DNA of 64,000 bases, from NCBI RefSeq assembly GCF_034422975.1, contig NZ_CP139873.1, positions 372,001-436,000 on the forward strand, written 5' to 3'. This DNA comes from Idiomarina sp. PL1-037 (lineage in GTDB: Bacteria > Pseudomonadota > Gammaproteobacteria > Enterobacterales > Alteromonadaceae). Each line of letters opens with the position of its first letter. Within the stretch, counting starts at the first letter, position 1. Of this stretch, positions 17,501-25,677 are shown piece by piece. A program made the position numbers and the translations under genes. The notes under the pieces were generated by a model, which was not told where the DNA came from, did no database searches, and worked only from the letters and a program-made list of their open reading frames with translations.

Positions 17501-18831
17501 GCGATAAAGCGCACGTTATTACGTCACGTTCTACAGAGTTAACTTTGACTGATGAATACGGTCGTGAGCGCGAGCGTTATAAAGTACCTTATGGTGCGGT
17601 CTTGAAAAAAGGCGAAGGTGACTCAGTAGATGGCGGCGAAACCGTTGCAAACTGGGACCCGCATACTCACCCAATCATTACCGAGGTAGAAGGTCGCATT
17701 AAGTTTGTTGATTTAATTGACGGTGTCACTATGACGCGTCAAACCGATGAACTGACAGGTCTCTCAAGCATCGTTGTACTGGAAACGGGTCAGCGTACCA
17801 GTGCCGGTAAAGACATGCGTCCAATGGTTAAATTGGTTGATGGTAAAGGTAACGACGTTAACATCGCTGGTACTGATATCCCTGCGCAATACTTCTTGCC
17901 AGGTAACGCCATCATCAACCTGGAAGATAATTCCGAGGTTAAAATTGGTGACACCTTAGCGCGTATTCCTCAGGAAGGCTCTAAGACTCGTGATATTACC
18001 GGTGGTCTGCCACGTGTTGCTGACTTGTTCGAAGCGCGTAAGCCAAAAGAACCAGCGATTCTTGCAGAGAAAACCGGTACGGTTTCCTTCGGTAAAGAAA
18101 CCAAAGGTAAGCGTCGCCTATTGATTACACCAACAGATGGTGGTGATCAGCACGAAGAGATGATTCCGAAATGGCGTCAGCTGAACGTGTTTGAAGGTGA
18201 ACAAGTGACTAAAGGTGAAGTTATTGCCGATGGTCCAGAAGCACCGCACGACATTCTACGTTTACGTGGCGTTAGTGCAGTGGCTAACTATATCGTTAAC
18301 GAAGTGCAGGAAGTTTACCGCCTGCAAGGTGTTAAAATTAACGATAAGCACATTGAAACTATCGTTCGCCAGATGTTGCGTAAGGCACTGATTTTACGTG
18401 CTGGCGATACGAACTTGCTGGAAGGCGAGATGGTTGAAATGTCAGAAGTGTTAGCCGCTAACGCGAAAGCGGAAGCGGATGGTAAGAAACCAGCGATATT
18501 TGAACGTCAGTTGCTGGGGATTACTAAGGCATCGTTGTCAACTGAATCCTTTATTTCAGCGGCTTCGTTCCAGGAAACAACGCGAGTTCTTACCGAAGCA
18601 GCGGTTGGTGGTAAGAAAGACAGCTTACGCGGACTGAAAGAAAACGTAATTGTTGGTCGTCTGATTCCTGCAGGTACGGGTTACTCATATCACAAAGAGC
18701 GCATGCAGCGTCGACTGGATGAACTGAATGTTGATATCGAGCCAACCATGACTGCAGAGCAGGCTGAGCAACAACTTGCGGATGCCTTAAATGCTGGAAA
18801 TAGTTCTGCAGGTGACGATTCTGCAGAATAA
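14596..18831 (+). CDS. rpoC: RNA polymerase beta-prime subunit
   Basis: RpoC carries the catalytic Mg-binding loop. The 1411-residue product has the N-terminal zinc ribbon ([20 protein letters not shown]), the catalytic NADFDGDQ with Asp at 460, 462 and 464 (same numbers as E. coli), a second cysteine cluster ([15 protein letters not shown]), and the bridge and trigger helix region ([19 protein letters not shown]). It starts with GTG, supported by AGGAG at 14584-14588. A strong terminator closes the unit. Confidence 0.98.
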   Translation: [1411 protein letters not shown]

Positions 18832-18860
18832 TTAGCGAACGTTTTTAACGTTCGTGTACA

Positions 18861-18893
18861 GAAGCCGGTACTGTAAAAGTGCCGGCTTCTTTT
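18861..18893 (+). terminator. terminator after rpoC
   Basis: GAAGCCGGTAC (18861-18871) and GTGCCGGCTTC (18879-18889) form an 11-bp stem with one T-G pair, followed by four Ts. A smaller hairpin around CGAACGTT/ACGTTCG lies just before it, directly after the rpoC stop. Together they probably end the rplKAJL-rpoBC transcript. Confidence 0.85.
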
Positions 18894-18901
18894 GTATAGC
18901 C

Positions 18902-18930
18902 TTGACAGGCGAAAATATGACCATTAGAAT
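18902..18930 (+). promoter_or_regulatory. promoter of the str operon (rpsLG-fusA-tuf)
   Basis: A consensus TTGACA (18902-18907) and TAGAAT (18925-18930) are spaced by 17 bases. The GC-containing TTCCGCTCCC follows. A short hairpin CCCGA/TCGGG occurs in the leader, which runs about 100 bases to rpsL. Confidence 0.8.
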
Positions 18931-19037
18931 TTCCGCTCCCGAATTTCGGGATTTGACTTTCAGTGGTCAGAAAAAAGCGATTTTTCACGCTCTATACACG
19001 TGGTAAAAAGCGACATCAACTAAACTAGGAGTAATGA

Positions 19038-19412
19038 ATGGCAACAGTTAATCAGCTGGTGCGTAAAGGCCGTCAAAAGCCCGTTGTGAAAAGCAACGTT
19101 CCGGCTCTTGAAGCGTGCCCTCAAAAACGCGGTGTATGTACCCGTGTTTACACAACTACGCCAAAGAAACCGAACTCTGCAATGCGTAAAGTTTGCCGTG
19201 TTCGTTTAACTAACGGTTACGAAGTCTCTTCGTACATCGGTGGCGAAGGTCACAACTTACAAGAACACTCAGTCGTACTAATTCGTGGCGGTCGTGTAAA
19301 AGACTTGCCAGGTGTGCGTTATCACACAGTACGCGGAGCACTTGACTGCTCAGGTGTTAATGACCGTAGACAAGGTCGTTCTAAGTACGGCGCGAAGCGG
19401 CCTAAATCTTAA
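19038..19412 (+). CDS. rpsL: 30S ribosomal protein S12
   Basis: S12 sits at the decoding centre and controls accuracy. The product has 124 residues. Lys43, in TTPKKPNSA, and the RVKDLPGVRYH loop are the streptomycin-sensitive wild-type sequence. TAGGAGTA precedes the ATG. It is the first gene of the str operon, and rpsG follows 72 bases downstream. Confidence 0.98.
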   Translation: MATVNQLVRKGRQKPVVKSNVPALEACPQKRGVCTRVYTTTPKKPNSAMRKVCRVRLTNGYEVSSYIGGEGHNLQEHSVVLIRGGRVKDLPGVRYHTVRGALDCSGVNDRRQGRSKYGAKRPKS

Positions 19413-19484
19413 CGGTTCTCCGTTAGTAAGGCCAAACTGTCGTACGTTTTGGGTAAAACCCTGAATTAATCGGAGAATATTGAG

Positions 19485-19955
19485 ATGCCAAGAAGACGCG
19501 TCATAGGTCAACGTAAAATCCTTCCAGATCCTAAGTTCGGATCAGAGTTGTTGGCCAAATTTATCAATGTCGTCATGGTTGACGGCAAAAAAGCAGTCGC
19601 TGAAAAAATTATTTACGGTGCATTGGACATCCTGGCAGAGAAGTCAGGTAAAGATCGCCTGGAAGTTTTTGATACAATTTTAGATAACATTCGCCCAATG
19701 GTTGAGGTTAAATCTCGCCGTGTTGGTGGTTCTACGTATCAGGTTCCAGTTGAAGTTCGTCCGGTCCGCCGTAACGCACTGGCTATGCGCTGGTTAGTTG
19801 ATGCAGCGCGCACCCGTGGTGAAAAATCAATGTCGCAGCGTCTGGCAGCTGAAATGCTAGATGCATCAGAGAACAAAGGGTCTGCTGTGAAGAAACGTGA
19901 AGACGTTCACCGCATGGCTGAAGCAAACAAAGCGTTTGCTCACTATCGCTGGTAA
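19485..19955 (+). CDS. rpsG: 30S ribosomal protein S7
   Basis: S7 nucleates assembly of the 30S head and contacts E-site tRNA; in E. coli it represses the str operon by binding the rpsL-rpsG spacer. The 156-residue product begins MPRRRVIGQRKILPDPKF and carries the signature VKSRRVGGSTYQVPVEVRP. The start follows CGGAGAA. The 72-base spacer upstream is where an S7-binding element would lie, but I cannot define one. Confidence 0.98.
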   Translation: MPRRRVIGQRKILPDPKFGSELLAKFINVVMVDGKKAVAEKIIYGALDILAEKSGKDRLEVFDTILDNIRPMVEVKSRRVGGSTYQVPVEVRPVRRNALAMRWLVDAARTRGEKSMSQRLAAEMLDASENKGSAVKKREDVHRMAEANKAFAHYRW

Positions 19956-19983
19956 TTCACAGTTAACCTAGAAGGAGTTTATT

Positions 19984-22107
19984 GTGGCTCGTAAAACTTC
20001 CATAGAGCGCTATCGTAATATCGGTATTTGTGCTCACGTAGACGCCGGTAAAACAACCACAACTGAACGTGTGTTGTTTTATACTGGTTTGTCTCACAAA
20101 ATTGGTGAGGTGCACGATGGTGCAGCCACCATGGACTGGATGGAACAAGAACAAGAGCGTGGTATCACTATCACGTCGGCAGCTACCACCTGTTTCTGGC
20201 AGGGTATGGACAAGCAGTTCCCTGAGCATCGTGTAAATATCATCGATACTCCTGGACACGTTGACTTCACCATCGAAGTTGAACGTTCTTTGCGTGTTCT
20301 CGACGGCGCTGTTGTTGTACTTTGTGCATCATCTGGTGTCCAGCCTCAGACTGAAACCGTTTGGCGTCAGGCAAACAAATATGAAGTTCCTCGCATGGTA
20401 TTCGTCAACAAGATGGACCGTGCAGGCGCAGACTTCTTATCTGTTGTACACCAAATGAAGACGCGTTTGGCAGCTCAGGCTGTTCCAATGCAGCTGCCAG
20501 TCGGTGCAGAAGACAACTTCCGCGGCGTTGTGGACTTAGTTAAAATGAAGTTCATCAACTGGAGCGAAGAAGACATGGGTACTTCATTCACTTATGAAGA
20601 TATCCCTGCTGAGATGGTTGATGACTGTGAAAAGTATCACTCTGAATTGGTAGAAGCTGCGGCGGAAGCTAACGAAGAGTTGATGAACAAATACCTGGAA
20701 GAGGGTGAATTAACTGAAGCGGAAATCAAGCAAGGCTTGCGTATTCGTACTCTGGCTAATGATCTCTGCTTGGTTGCTTGTGGTTCGGCGTTCAAAAACA
20801 AAGGCGTTCAGGCAGTGCTTGACGCTGTTATTGAATACTTGCCATCGCCAACAGAAGTTAAGCCTATTACCGGTATTTTGGATGACGAGTCTGAAGGCGT
20901 ACGTAAGTCGTCTGACGAAGAACCATTCTCTGCACTGGCATTTAAAATTGCGACTGACCCATTTGTTGGTACCTTGACGTTCGTTCGCGTTTACTCTGGT
21001 GTCTTGAACCAGGGTGACGGTGTTGTTAACCCAGTTAAGAACAAAAAAGAACGCGTTGGCCGTATGGTACAGATGCACTCAAACAGCCGTGAAGAGATCA
21101 AAGAAGTTCGCGCGGGTGACATCGCTGCACTGATTGGTCTAAAAGACGTTACTACAGGTGACACGCTTTGTGATCCAGCTCATAAAATCACACTTGAGCG
21201 TATGGAGTTCCCTGAACCGGTTATTTCGGTTGCAGTAGAGCCAAAAACCAAAGCTGACCAAGAAAAAATGGGTATTGCTTTAGGTAAACTGGCAGCAGAA
21301 GATCCATCGTTCCGTGTTAAGACTGACGAAGAATCTGGCCAGACAATCATTTCTGGTATGGGTGAACTTCACCTTGATATCCTCGTTGACCGTATGAAGC
21401 GTGAATTCAAAGTTGAATGTAACGTAGGTCAGCCGCAGGTTGCTTACCGTGAAGCAATTCGTGAGTCTGTCGAAGTCGAAGGTAAATTCGTACGTCAATC
21501 AGGTGGTCGTGGTCAGTTTGGTCACGTTTGGGTTAAACTTGAACCAATGACTATCGAAGAAGACGATAACGGTGATGACATTATTTACAAATTCGTAAAC
21601 GAAATTGTTGGTGGTGTTGTACCGAAAGAATACATCCCGGCAGTAGACAAGGGTATCCAAGAACAGATGCAACAAGGCGTCTTGGCTGGCTATCCTGTAT
21701 TGGGTGTTAAAGCGACTCTGTATGATGGCTCATACCACGATGTCGACTCTTCTGAAATGGCATTTAAAATTGCTGGTAGCATGGCCTTCAAGAAAGGTGC
21801 ATTAAAAGCGAACCCAGCTCTGTTAGAGCCAACCATGAAAGTTGAAGTCATCACTCCGGAAGAATCTATGGGTGATGTTGTGGGTGACTTAAACCGTCGT
21901 CGCGGTCTTATTGATGGTATGGAAGAAGCTCCAGGTGGTCTGAAAGCAGTTAATGCTCAAGTGCCACTGTCAGAGATGTTCGGTTATGCGACAGACTTGC
22001 GTTCACAAACGCAGGGTCGTGCATCGTACTCTATGGAGTTCTTGAAATACTCTGAAGCACCAAACAACATTGCTGAAAAGGTAATGGCTGAGCGTAACGC
22101 TAAATAA
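19984..22107 (+). CDS. fusA: elongation factor G
   Basis: EF-G is the GTPase that drives ribosomal translocation and, with RRF, recycling. The 707-residue product has AHVDAGKT at 17-24, the switch region ERGITITSAATT, DTPGHVDF, NKMDRAG, and the later EF-G domains (GRGQFGHVWVKLEP; MFGYATDLRSQTQGRASY). It starts with GTG, with AAGGAG at 19972-19977. It is 28 bases after rpsG and 59 bases before the second tuf. Confidence 0.98.
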   Translation: MARKTSIERYRNIGICAHVDAGKTTTTERVLFYTGLSHKIGEVHDGAATMDWMEQEQERGITITSAATTCFWQGMDKQFPEHRVNIIDTPGHVDFTIEVERSLRVLDGAVVVLCASSGVQPQTETVWRQANKYEVPRMVFVNKMDRAGADFLSVVHQMKTRLAAQAVPMQLPVGAEDNFRGVVDLVKMKFINWSEEDMGTSFTYEDIPAEMVDDCEKYHSELVEAAAEANEELMNKYLEEGELTEAEIKQGLRIRTLANDLCLVACGSAFKNKGVQAVLDAVIEYLPSPTEVKPITGILDDESEGVRKSSDEEPFSALAFKIATDPFVGTLTFVRVYSGVLNQGDGVVNPVKNKKERVGRMVQMHSNSREEIKEVRAGDIAALIGLKDVTTGDTLCDPAHKITLERMEFPEPVISVAVEPKTKADQEKMGIALGKLAAEDPSFRVKTDEESGQTIISGMGELHLDILVDRMKREFKVECNVGQPQVAYREAIRESVEVEGKFVRQSGGRGQFGHVWVKLEPMTIEEDDNGDDIIYKFVNEIVGGVVPKEYIPAVDKGIQEQMQQGVLAGYPVLGVKATLYDGSYHDVDSSEMAFKIAGSMAFKKGALKANPALLEPTMKVEVITPEESMGDVVGDLNRRRGLIDGMEEAPGGLKAVNAQVPLSEMFGYATDLRSQTQGRASYSMEFLKYSEAPNNIAEKVMAERNAK

Positions 22108-22117
22108 GTAAGGTCTG

Positions 22118-22144
22118 GTCCGGTTCTTTCGAGGCCGGGCTTTT
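22118..22144 (+). terminator. possible attenuator between fusA and tuf
   Basis: GTCCGGTTC (22118-22126), loop TTTC and GAGGCCGGGC (22131-22140) fold into a stem with one bulge and two wobble pairs, followed by TTTT. It sits inside the operon, so if active it would only partly reduce read-through to tuf. Confidence 0.4.
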
Positions 22145-22166
22145 AACTTAAGTTTGAGGATATATC

Positions 22167-23351
22167 ATGTCTAAAGAAAAATTTGAACGTTCGAAGCCGC
22201 ACGTAAACGTCGGCACCATCGGTCACGTTGACCACGGTAAAACAACACTAACTGCTGCTATCACAACTGTTTTGGCAAAAGTTTATGGTGGTGCGGCGAA
22301 AGACTTCGCAGCCATCGATAACGCGCCAGAAGAGAAAGAGCGTGGCATTACCATTTCAACGTCACACGTTGAGTATGACACGCCAACTCGTCACTACGCA
22401 CACGTAGACTGCCCAGGGCACGCTGACTATGTAAAAAACATGATCACCGGTGCAGCGCAGATGGACGGCGCAATCTTAGTAGTAGCGGCAACTGACGGCC
22501 CAATGCCACAGACTCGTGAGCACATTCTGCTTTCACGTCAGGTAGGCGTTCCTTACATCGTTGTATTCATGAACAAATGTGACATGGTAGACGACGAAGA
22601 GCTGTTAGAGCTGGTAGAAATGGAAGTTCGTGAACTGTTGTCAGAATATGACTTCCCGGGCGACGACCTGCCGGTAGTTCAGGGCTCAGCACTGAAGGCG
22701 CTGGAAGGCGACGAAGAGTTCAGCAAGAAAATTGTTGAATTAGCTGACGCACTGGATAACTACATTCCAGAGCCAGAGCGTGACATCGATAAGCCGTTCA
22801 TCATGCCAATCGAAGACGTATTCTCGATTTCAGGTCGTGGTACCGTAGTCACAGGTCGTGTAGAGCGCGGTATCGTGCGTACAGGCGACGAGTGTGAAAT
22901 CGTTGGTATGAAAGACACCACCAAGACAACCGTAACGGGTGTTGAGATGTTCCGTAAACTGCTTGACGAAGGTCGTGCAGGTGAGAACATTGGTGCCTTG
23001 TTGCGTGGTACCAAGCGTGACGACGTAGAGCGTGGCCAGGTATTGGCGAAGCCAGGTACAATTACTCCGCATACCAAGTTCGAAGCGGAAGTTTACGTAC
23101 TGAGCAAAGATGAAGGTGGCCGTCATACGCCATTCTTTAAAGGCTACCGTCCACAGTTTTACTTCCGTACAACGGACGTAACGGGTGCCGTAGAATTGCC
23201 AGAAGGCGTAGAAATGGTTATGCCTGGTGATAACCTGAAATTTGTTGTTGATTTGATTGCTCCAATCGCAATGGATGAAGGTCTGCGTTTCGCTATCCGT
23301 GAGGGTGGCCGTACCGTAGGTGCAGGCGTTGTATCAAAAATCATGGACTAG
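22167..23351 (+). CDS. tuf: elongation factor Tu, copy 2 (tufA position)
   Basis: This gene encodes the same 394-residue EF-Tu as 5416-6600, with no amino-acid difference. The DNA differs by ACT to ACC (22448), AAA to AAG (22697), GAC to GAT (23111), and stop TAA to TAG (23351). It is the last gene of the str operon, with TTGAGGATAT ahead of the ATG. In most Gammaproteobacteria rpsJ and the S10 operon follow tufA. Here a terminator and an unrelated gene follow. Confidence 0.98.
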   Translation: MSKEKFERSKPHVNVGTIGHVDHGKTTLTAAITTVLAKVYGGAAKDFAAIDNAPEEKERGITISTSHVEYDTPTRHYAHVDCPGHADYVKNMITGAAQMDGAILVVAATDGPMPQTREHILLSRQVGVPYIVVFMNKCDMVDDEELLELVEMEVRELLSEYDFPGDDLPVVQGSALKALEGDEEFSKKIVELADALDNYIPEPERDIDKPFIMPIEDVFSISGRGTVVTGRVERGIVRTGDECEIVGMKDTTKTTVTGVEMFRKLLDEGRAGENIGALLRGTKRDDVERGQVLAKPGTITPHTKFEAEVYVLSKDEGGRHTPFFKGYRPQFYFRTTDVTGAVELPEGVEMVMPGDNLKFVVDLIAPIAMDEGLRFAIREGGRTVGAGVVSKIMD

Positions 23352-23371
23352 GCAGTCCGCTTGATTTTAAG

Positions 23372-23396
23372 AGCCCGGCTTTCGCCGGGCTTTTTT
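23372..23396 (+). terminator. intrinsic terminator of tuf copy 2
   Basis: AGCCCGGC (23372-23379), loop TTTC and GCCGGGCT (23384-23391) with six Ts. It is the same hairpin as after copy 1, one T shorter, and ends the str operon. Confidence 0.92.
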
Positions 23397-23524
23397 ATGC
23401 CTGCCAATAATGTTTCAGTAAACGTGTGTCGTGAAAAGTAACCGAAGGCCCGTTCAAGTATTGACATTCAATAACAAAAAATGAACTATTGAGGAATGTA
23501 TACAAGTTATAGTCAGCCAATAAA

Positions 23525-24316
23525 TTGAAATTACTCAGGTACTTTTCAGTCCTATTTCTCACGGTACTAAGCTGTTCTGCCACAGCAAAGGTGCCAGTCT
23601 ATGTTGCTGCCTACGATCATCCACCTTACTTTTCCGATGTACTGAATACAGATCTCACCCGAGAACTGATCAACTTGCTGAATAAGCATCAGGACAGCTA
23701 TGATTTCCGCATTCAGGTCATTCCTCCTACCGGCCGCTATAAAGCTCTGAGCGCGAAAGGGTGCTGTGATGTTATATTTTTCGAGTCACCCCTTTGGGGC
23801 TGGAAGAAAAGCGGTGTAGGGTTTCAGAAAACAATCCCTTTAGTCAGAGGAAACGAGAGGTTGGTAGCCTTTAAAAAAGACGGGAGAGATCAGTCGTTTT
23901 TCGATTCATTTGATGGCAAAACTTTAGGTGGAGTGAAGGGGTATCATTACCTGTTAAGCGGGGAGTTACTGGCTTCAGATGCCATCAAGAAAAAGTATAC
24001 GACCTACCTGGCAGATTCAAGAATTATAAATTTGCAGATGGTCATAGGAGGTCGAATCGACCTTACTATTATTAATGATGAGCTTCTTTCTGCCTTGCAA
24101 GGCTCAAGTCAAATTAAGGTAAGCAACTTATTGTTATCGGAAAAGGTTAGTCTGGAATATAAGCTGCACTTACTTGTTGGCGAAAATAAAAATATCAGCG
24201 CAGATACGTTACAGAGGTTACTGCGGGAGCTTGGTCGACAGGGGGAGTTTGAAATACTCTTTAAACGGTTTAATATGAACCGGTTTCAGATATATCGCCC
24301 AGCAATAACGCGCTAG
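23525..24316 (+). CDS. periplasmic substrate-binding protein, family 3 type
   Basis: This 263-residue secreted protein resembles the SBP_bac_3 amino-acid-binding fold (YVAAYDHPPYFS near the N-terminus; GVKGYHY in the middle). No transporter genes lie beside it, so it may be an orphan binding or sensory protein; the ligand is unknown. The N-terminus is a signal peptide. VLSC at 14-17 could be a lipobox, with cleavage after ATA at 19-21 as the alternative. Cys80-Cys81 are adjacent and unusual. The start is TTG with no clear ribosome binding site; no later start keeps the signal peptide. A TTGACA at 23461 lacks a good -10. Its stop shares the palindrome CTAG with the stop of glsA on the other strand. 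Confidence 0.7.
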   Translation: MKLLRYFSVLFLTVLSCSATAKVPVYVAAYDHPPYFSDVLNTDLTRELINLLNKHQDSYDFRIQVIPPTGRYKALSAKGCCDVIFFESPLWGWKKSGVGFQKTIPLVRGNERLVAFKKDGRDQSFFDSFDGKTLGGVKGYHYLLSGELLASDAIKKKYTTYLADSRIINLQMVIGGRIDLTIINDELLSALQGSSQIKVSNLLLSEKVSLEYKLHLLVGENKNISADTLQRLLRELGRQGEFEILFKRFNMNRFQIYRPAITR

Positions 24317-25269
24317 TAAACACTAAGCCCCAGGCGGTTCGCTAGCTCGCGCACCATGTACATTCCACGGGCACTGTTACCGTAGCTGTTTAACCTCGGA
24401 CTCCATGAGCAAATCACGCCAAAGTCAGGAACAACCGCAATCATGCCGCCGCCAACACCACTTTTAGCGGGAACACCTACGGTAAACGCAAACTCACCGC
24501 TTTGGTCGTACATACCACTCGTCGATAACAACGCATTAATGCGTTGGGAGTCTCGCTTCGACATAATTTTCTTTTTGGAAAAAGGGCAAATTCCGTCATT
24601 TGCAAGAAACGTAAAAGAGCGAGCCAGATTTTCGCAGGACATGGTCAACGCGCACTGCCAAAAGTAATGATCCAGCAATTCATCAACCTCTGCGTCAATA
24701 TTACCAAAGCTTTTCATTAGGTGAGCAAGAGCAGCATTGCGATGGCCATGCTCTTTTTCTGACTGGTGAACAATGTTGTCGGCATAAACGTTATCGTTGC
24801 CACAAAGGCTGCGAACCAGGCTTAAAACAGCGTTCTTACTGGCTGAGTAGCGACTGACCAATACATCGCTGACCACAATAGCGCCGGCATTTATCATCGG
24901 GTTACGAGGAATACCTTTTTCCCACTCTAGCTGAACGATAGAGTTAAAAGCCTGACCTGAGGGCTCCATTTTAACTCTGTCCCACAAGTCCTCTCCAAGG
25001 CGCTCCATTGCCAGCATAAGACCAAAGACCTTCGAGATGGACTGAATAGAGAATTGTTCCTGGGTATCACCGACGTTAAACACCTCCCCGTCGAGGGTGG
25101 CGAGAGTGAGTCCGCAGAGCTCGGGGTCGACCTCTGCTAACGCCGGGATGTAATCAGCAACATGCCCTTCGGTGATCTTCATTGCCTGCTGGTGAATCTC
25201 CTCCAGCAAGCTTTTGAGATCATCCGGGGCATGTATCTGCTGCCCGCCACTGACCAGATCACGCGTCAA
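24313..25269 (-). CDS. glsA: glutaminase
   Basis: Glutaminase of the serine-dependent beta-lactamase-like family converts glutamine to glutamate and ammonia. The product has 318 residues. FSIQSISK holds the catalytic Ser77-x-x-Lys80 pair; GIPRNPMINAGAIVVSD and the C-terminal PAKSGVGGGMIAVVP are family signatures. The start is TTG (25267-25269), supported by GGAG about seven bases upstream on that strand; the first in-frame ATG (residue 30) would cut into the conserved N-terminal region. It overlaps the end of the thioesterase gene by 11 bases, suggesting coupling in a uvrA-thioesterase-glsA unit. Confidence 0.93.
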   Translation of the reverse strand: MTRDLVSGGQQIHAPDDLKSLLEEIHQQAMKITEGHVADYIPALAEVDPELCGLTLATLDGEVFNVGDTQEQFSIQSISKVFGLMLAMERLGEDLWDRVKMEPSGQAFNSIVQLEWEKGIPRNPMINAGAIVVSDVLVSRYSASKNAVLSLVRSLCGNDNVYADNIVHQSEKEHGHRNAALAHLMKSFGNIDAEVDELLDHYFWQCALTMSCENLARSFTFLANDGICPFSKKKIMSKRDSQRINALLSTSGMYDQSGEFAFTVGVPAKSGVGGGMIAVVPDFGVICSWSPRLNSYGNSARGMYMVRELANRLGLSVY

Positions 25270-25666
25270 GAGGATGCTCCGGGTGCGTGATGGTGGACAG
25301 GCGTTCTTTTAATTCGTCAGATAGCTTCACAGAGCGCTCCTGCTGAAAGTCAAAGTACACCAATACCGTTTTACCTTTAGCGCACATTTTATCTTTCTGC
25401 CAAATTTCGGTGGTGATATCAAATGAGCTGCCCCCTAAACGACTGACGTAAGTGTTCACTGTGACATGACCGCCAAAATAAATAGGTAAAAGGTAATCAA
25501 CTTCCAGTCGTGCAACAATTAAGCTTTGTGTTTTCGGAGACATTTCTCCAAAGAACTCAAAAATAGGCAAACGCCCGGTTTCTATCCAACCCGGTATAAC
25601 CGTGTTATTGACGTGCCCAAGGGCGTCGGTTTCATAAAATCTTACTTTAAAGTCTTCCGTTAACAT
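25259..25666 (-). CDS. acyl-CoA thioesterase, YbgC/FadM-like hotdog protein
   Basis: The 135-residue product fits the 4HBT hotdog-fold thioesterase family, which hydrolyses acyl-CoA esters. The N-terminal RFYETDALGHVNN carries the catalytic-type Asp14 and the GHVNN turn, followed by WIETGR. The true substrate cannot be told. AAGGA lies just upstream of the ATG on the minus strand. It starts 11 bases after the uvrA stop and overlaps glsA, so it is probably part of the uvrA transcript. Confidence 0.85.
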   Translation of the reverse strand: MLTEDFKVRFYETDALGHVNNTVIPGWIETGRLPIFEFFGEMSPKTQSLIVARLEVDYLLPIYFGGHVTVNTYVSRLGGSSFDITTEIWQKDKMCAKGKTVLVYFDFQQERSVKLSDELKERLSTITHPEHPLDA

Positions 25667-25677
25667 ATTGCGTCCTT

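Larger units (their letters stand above)
22167..23403 (+). repeat. long direct repeat, tuf copy 2 with terminator
   Basis: This is the partner of 5416-6653. The shared sequence starts at the ATG and ends at ATGCCTG after the terminator; flanks on both sides are unrelated. Same orientation, 16,751 bases apart. Confidence 0.93.

Noticed and set aside
23461..23490. TTGACA as promoter of the binding-protein gene
   Set aside because: The -35 is perfect, but no hexamer at 16-18 bases resembles TATAAT, so I do not list it as a promoter.
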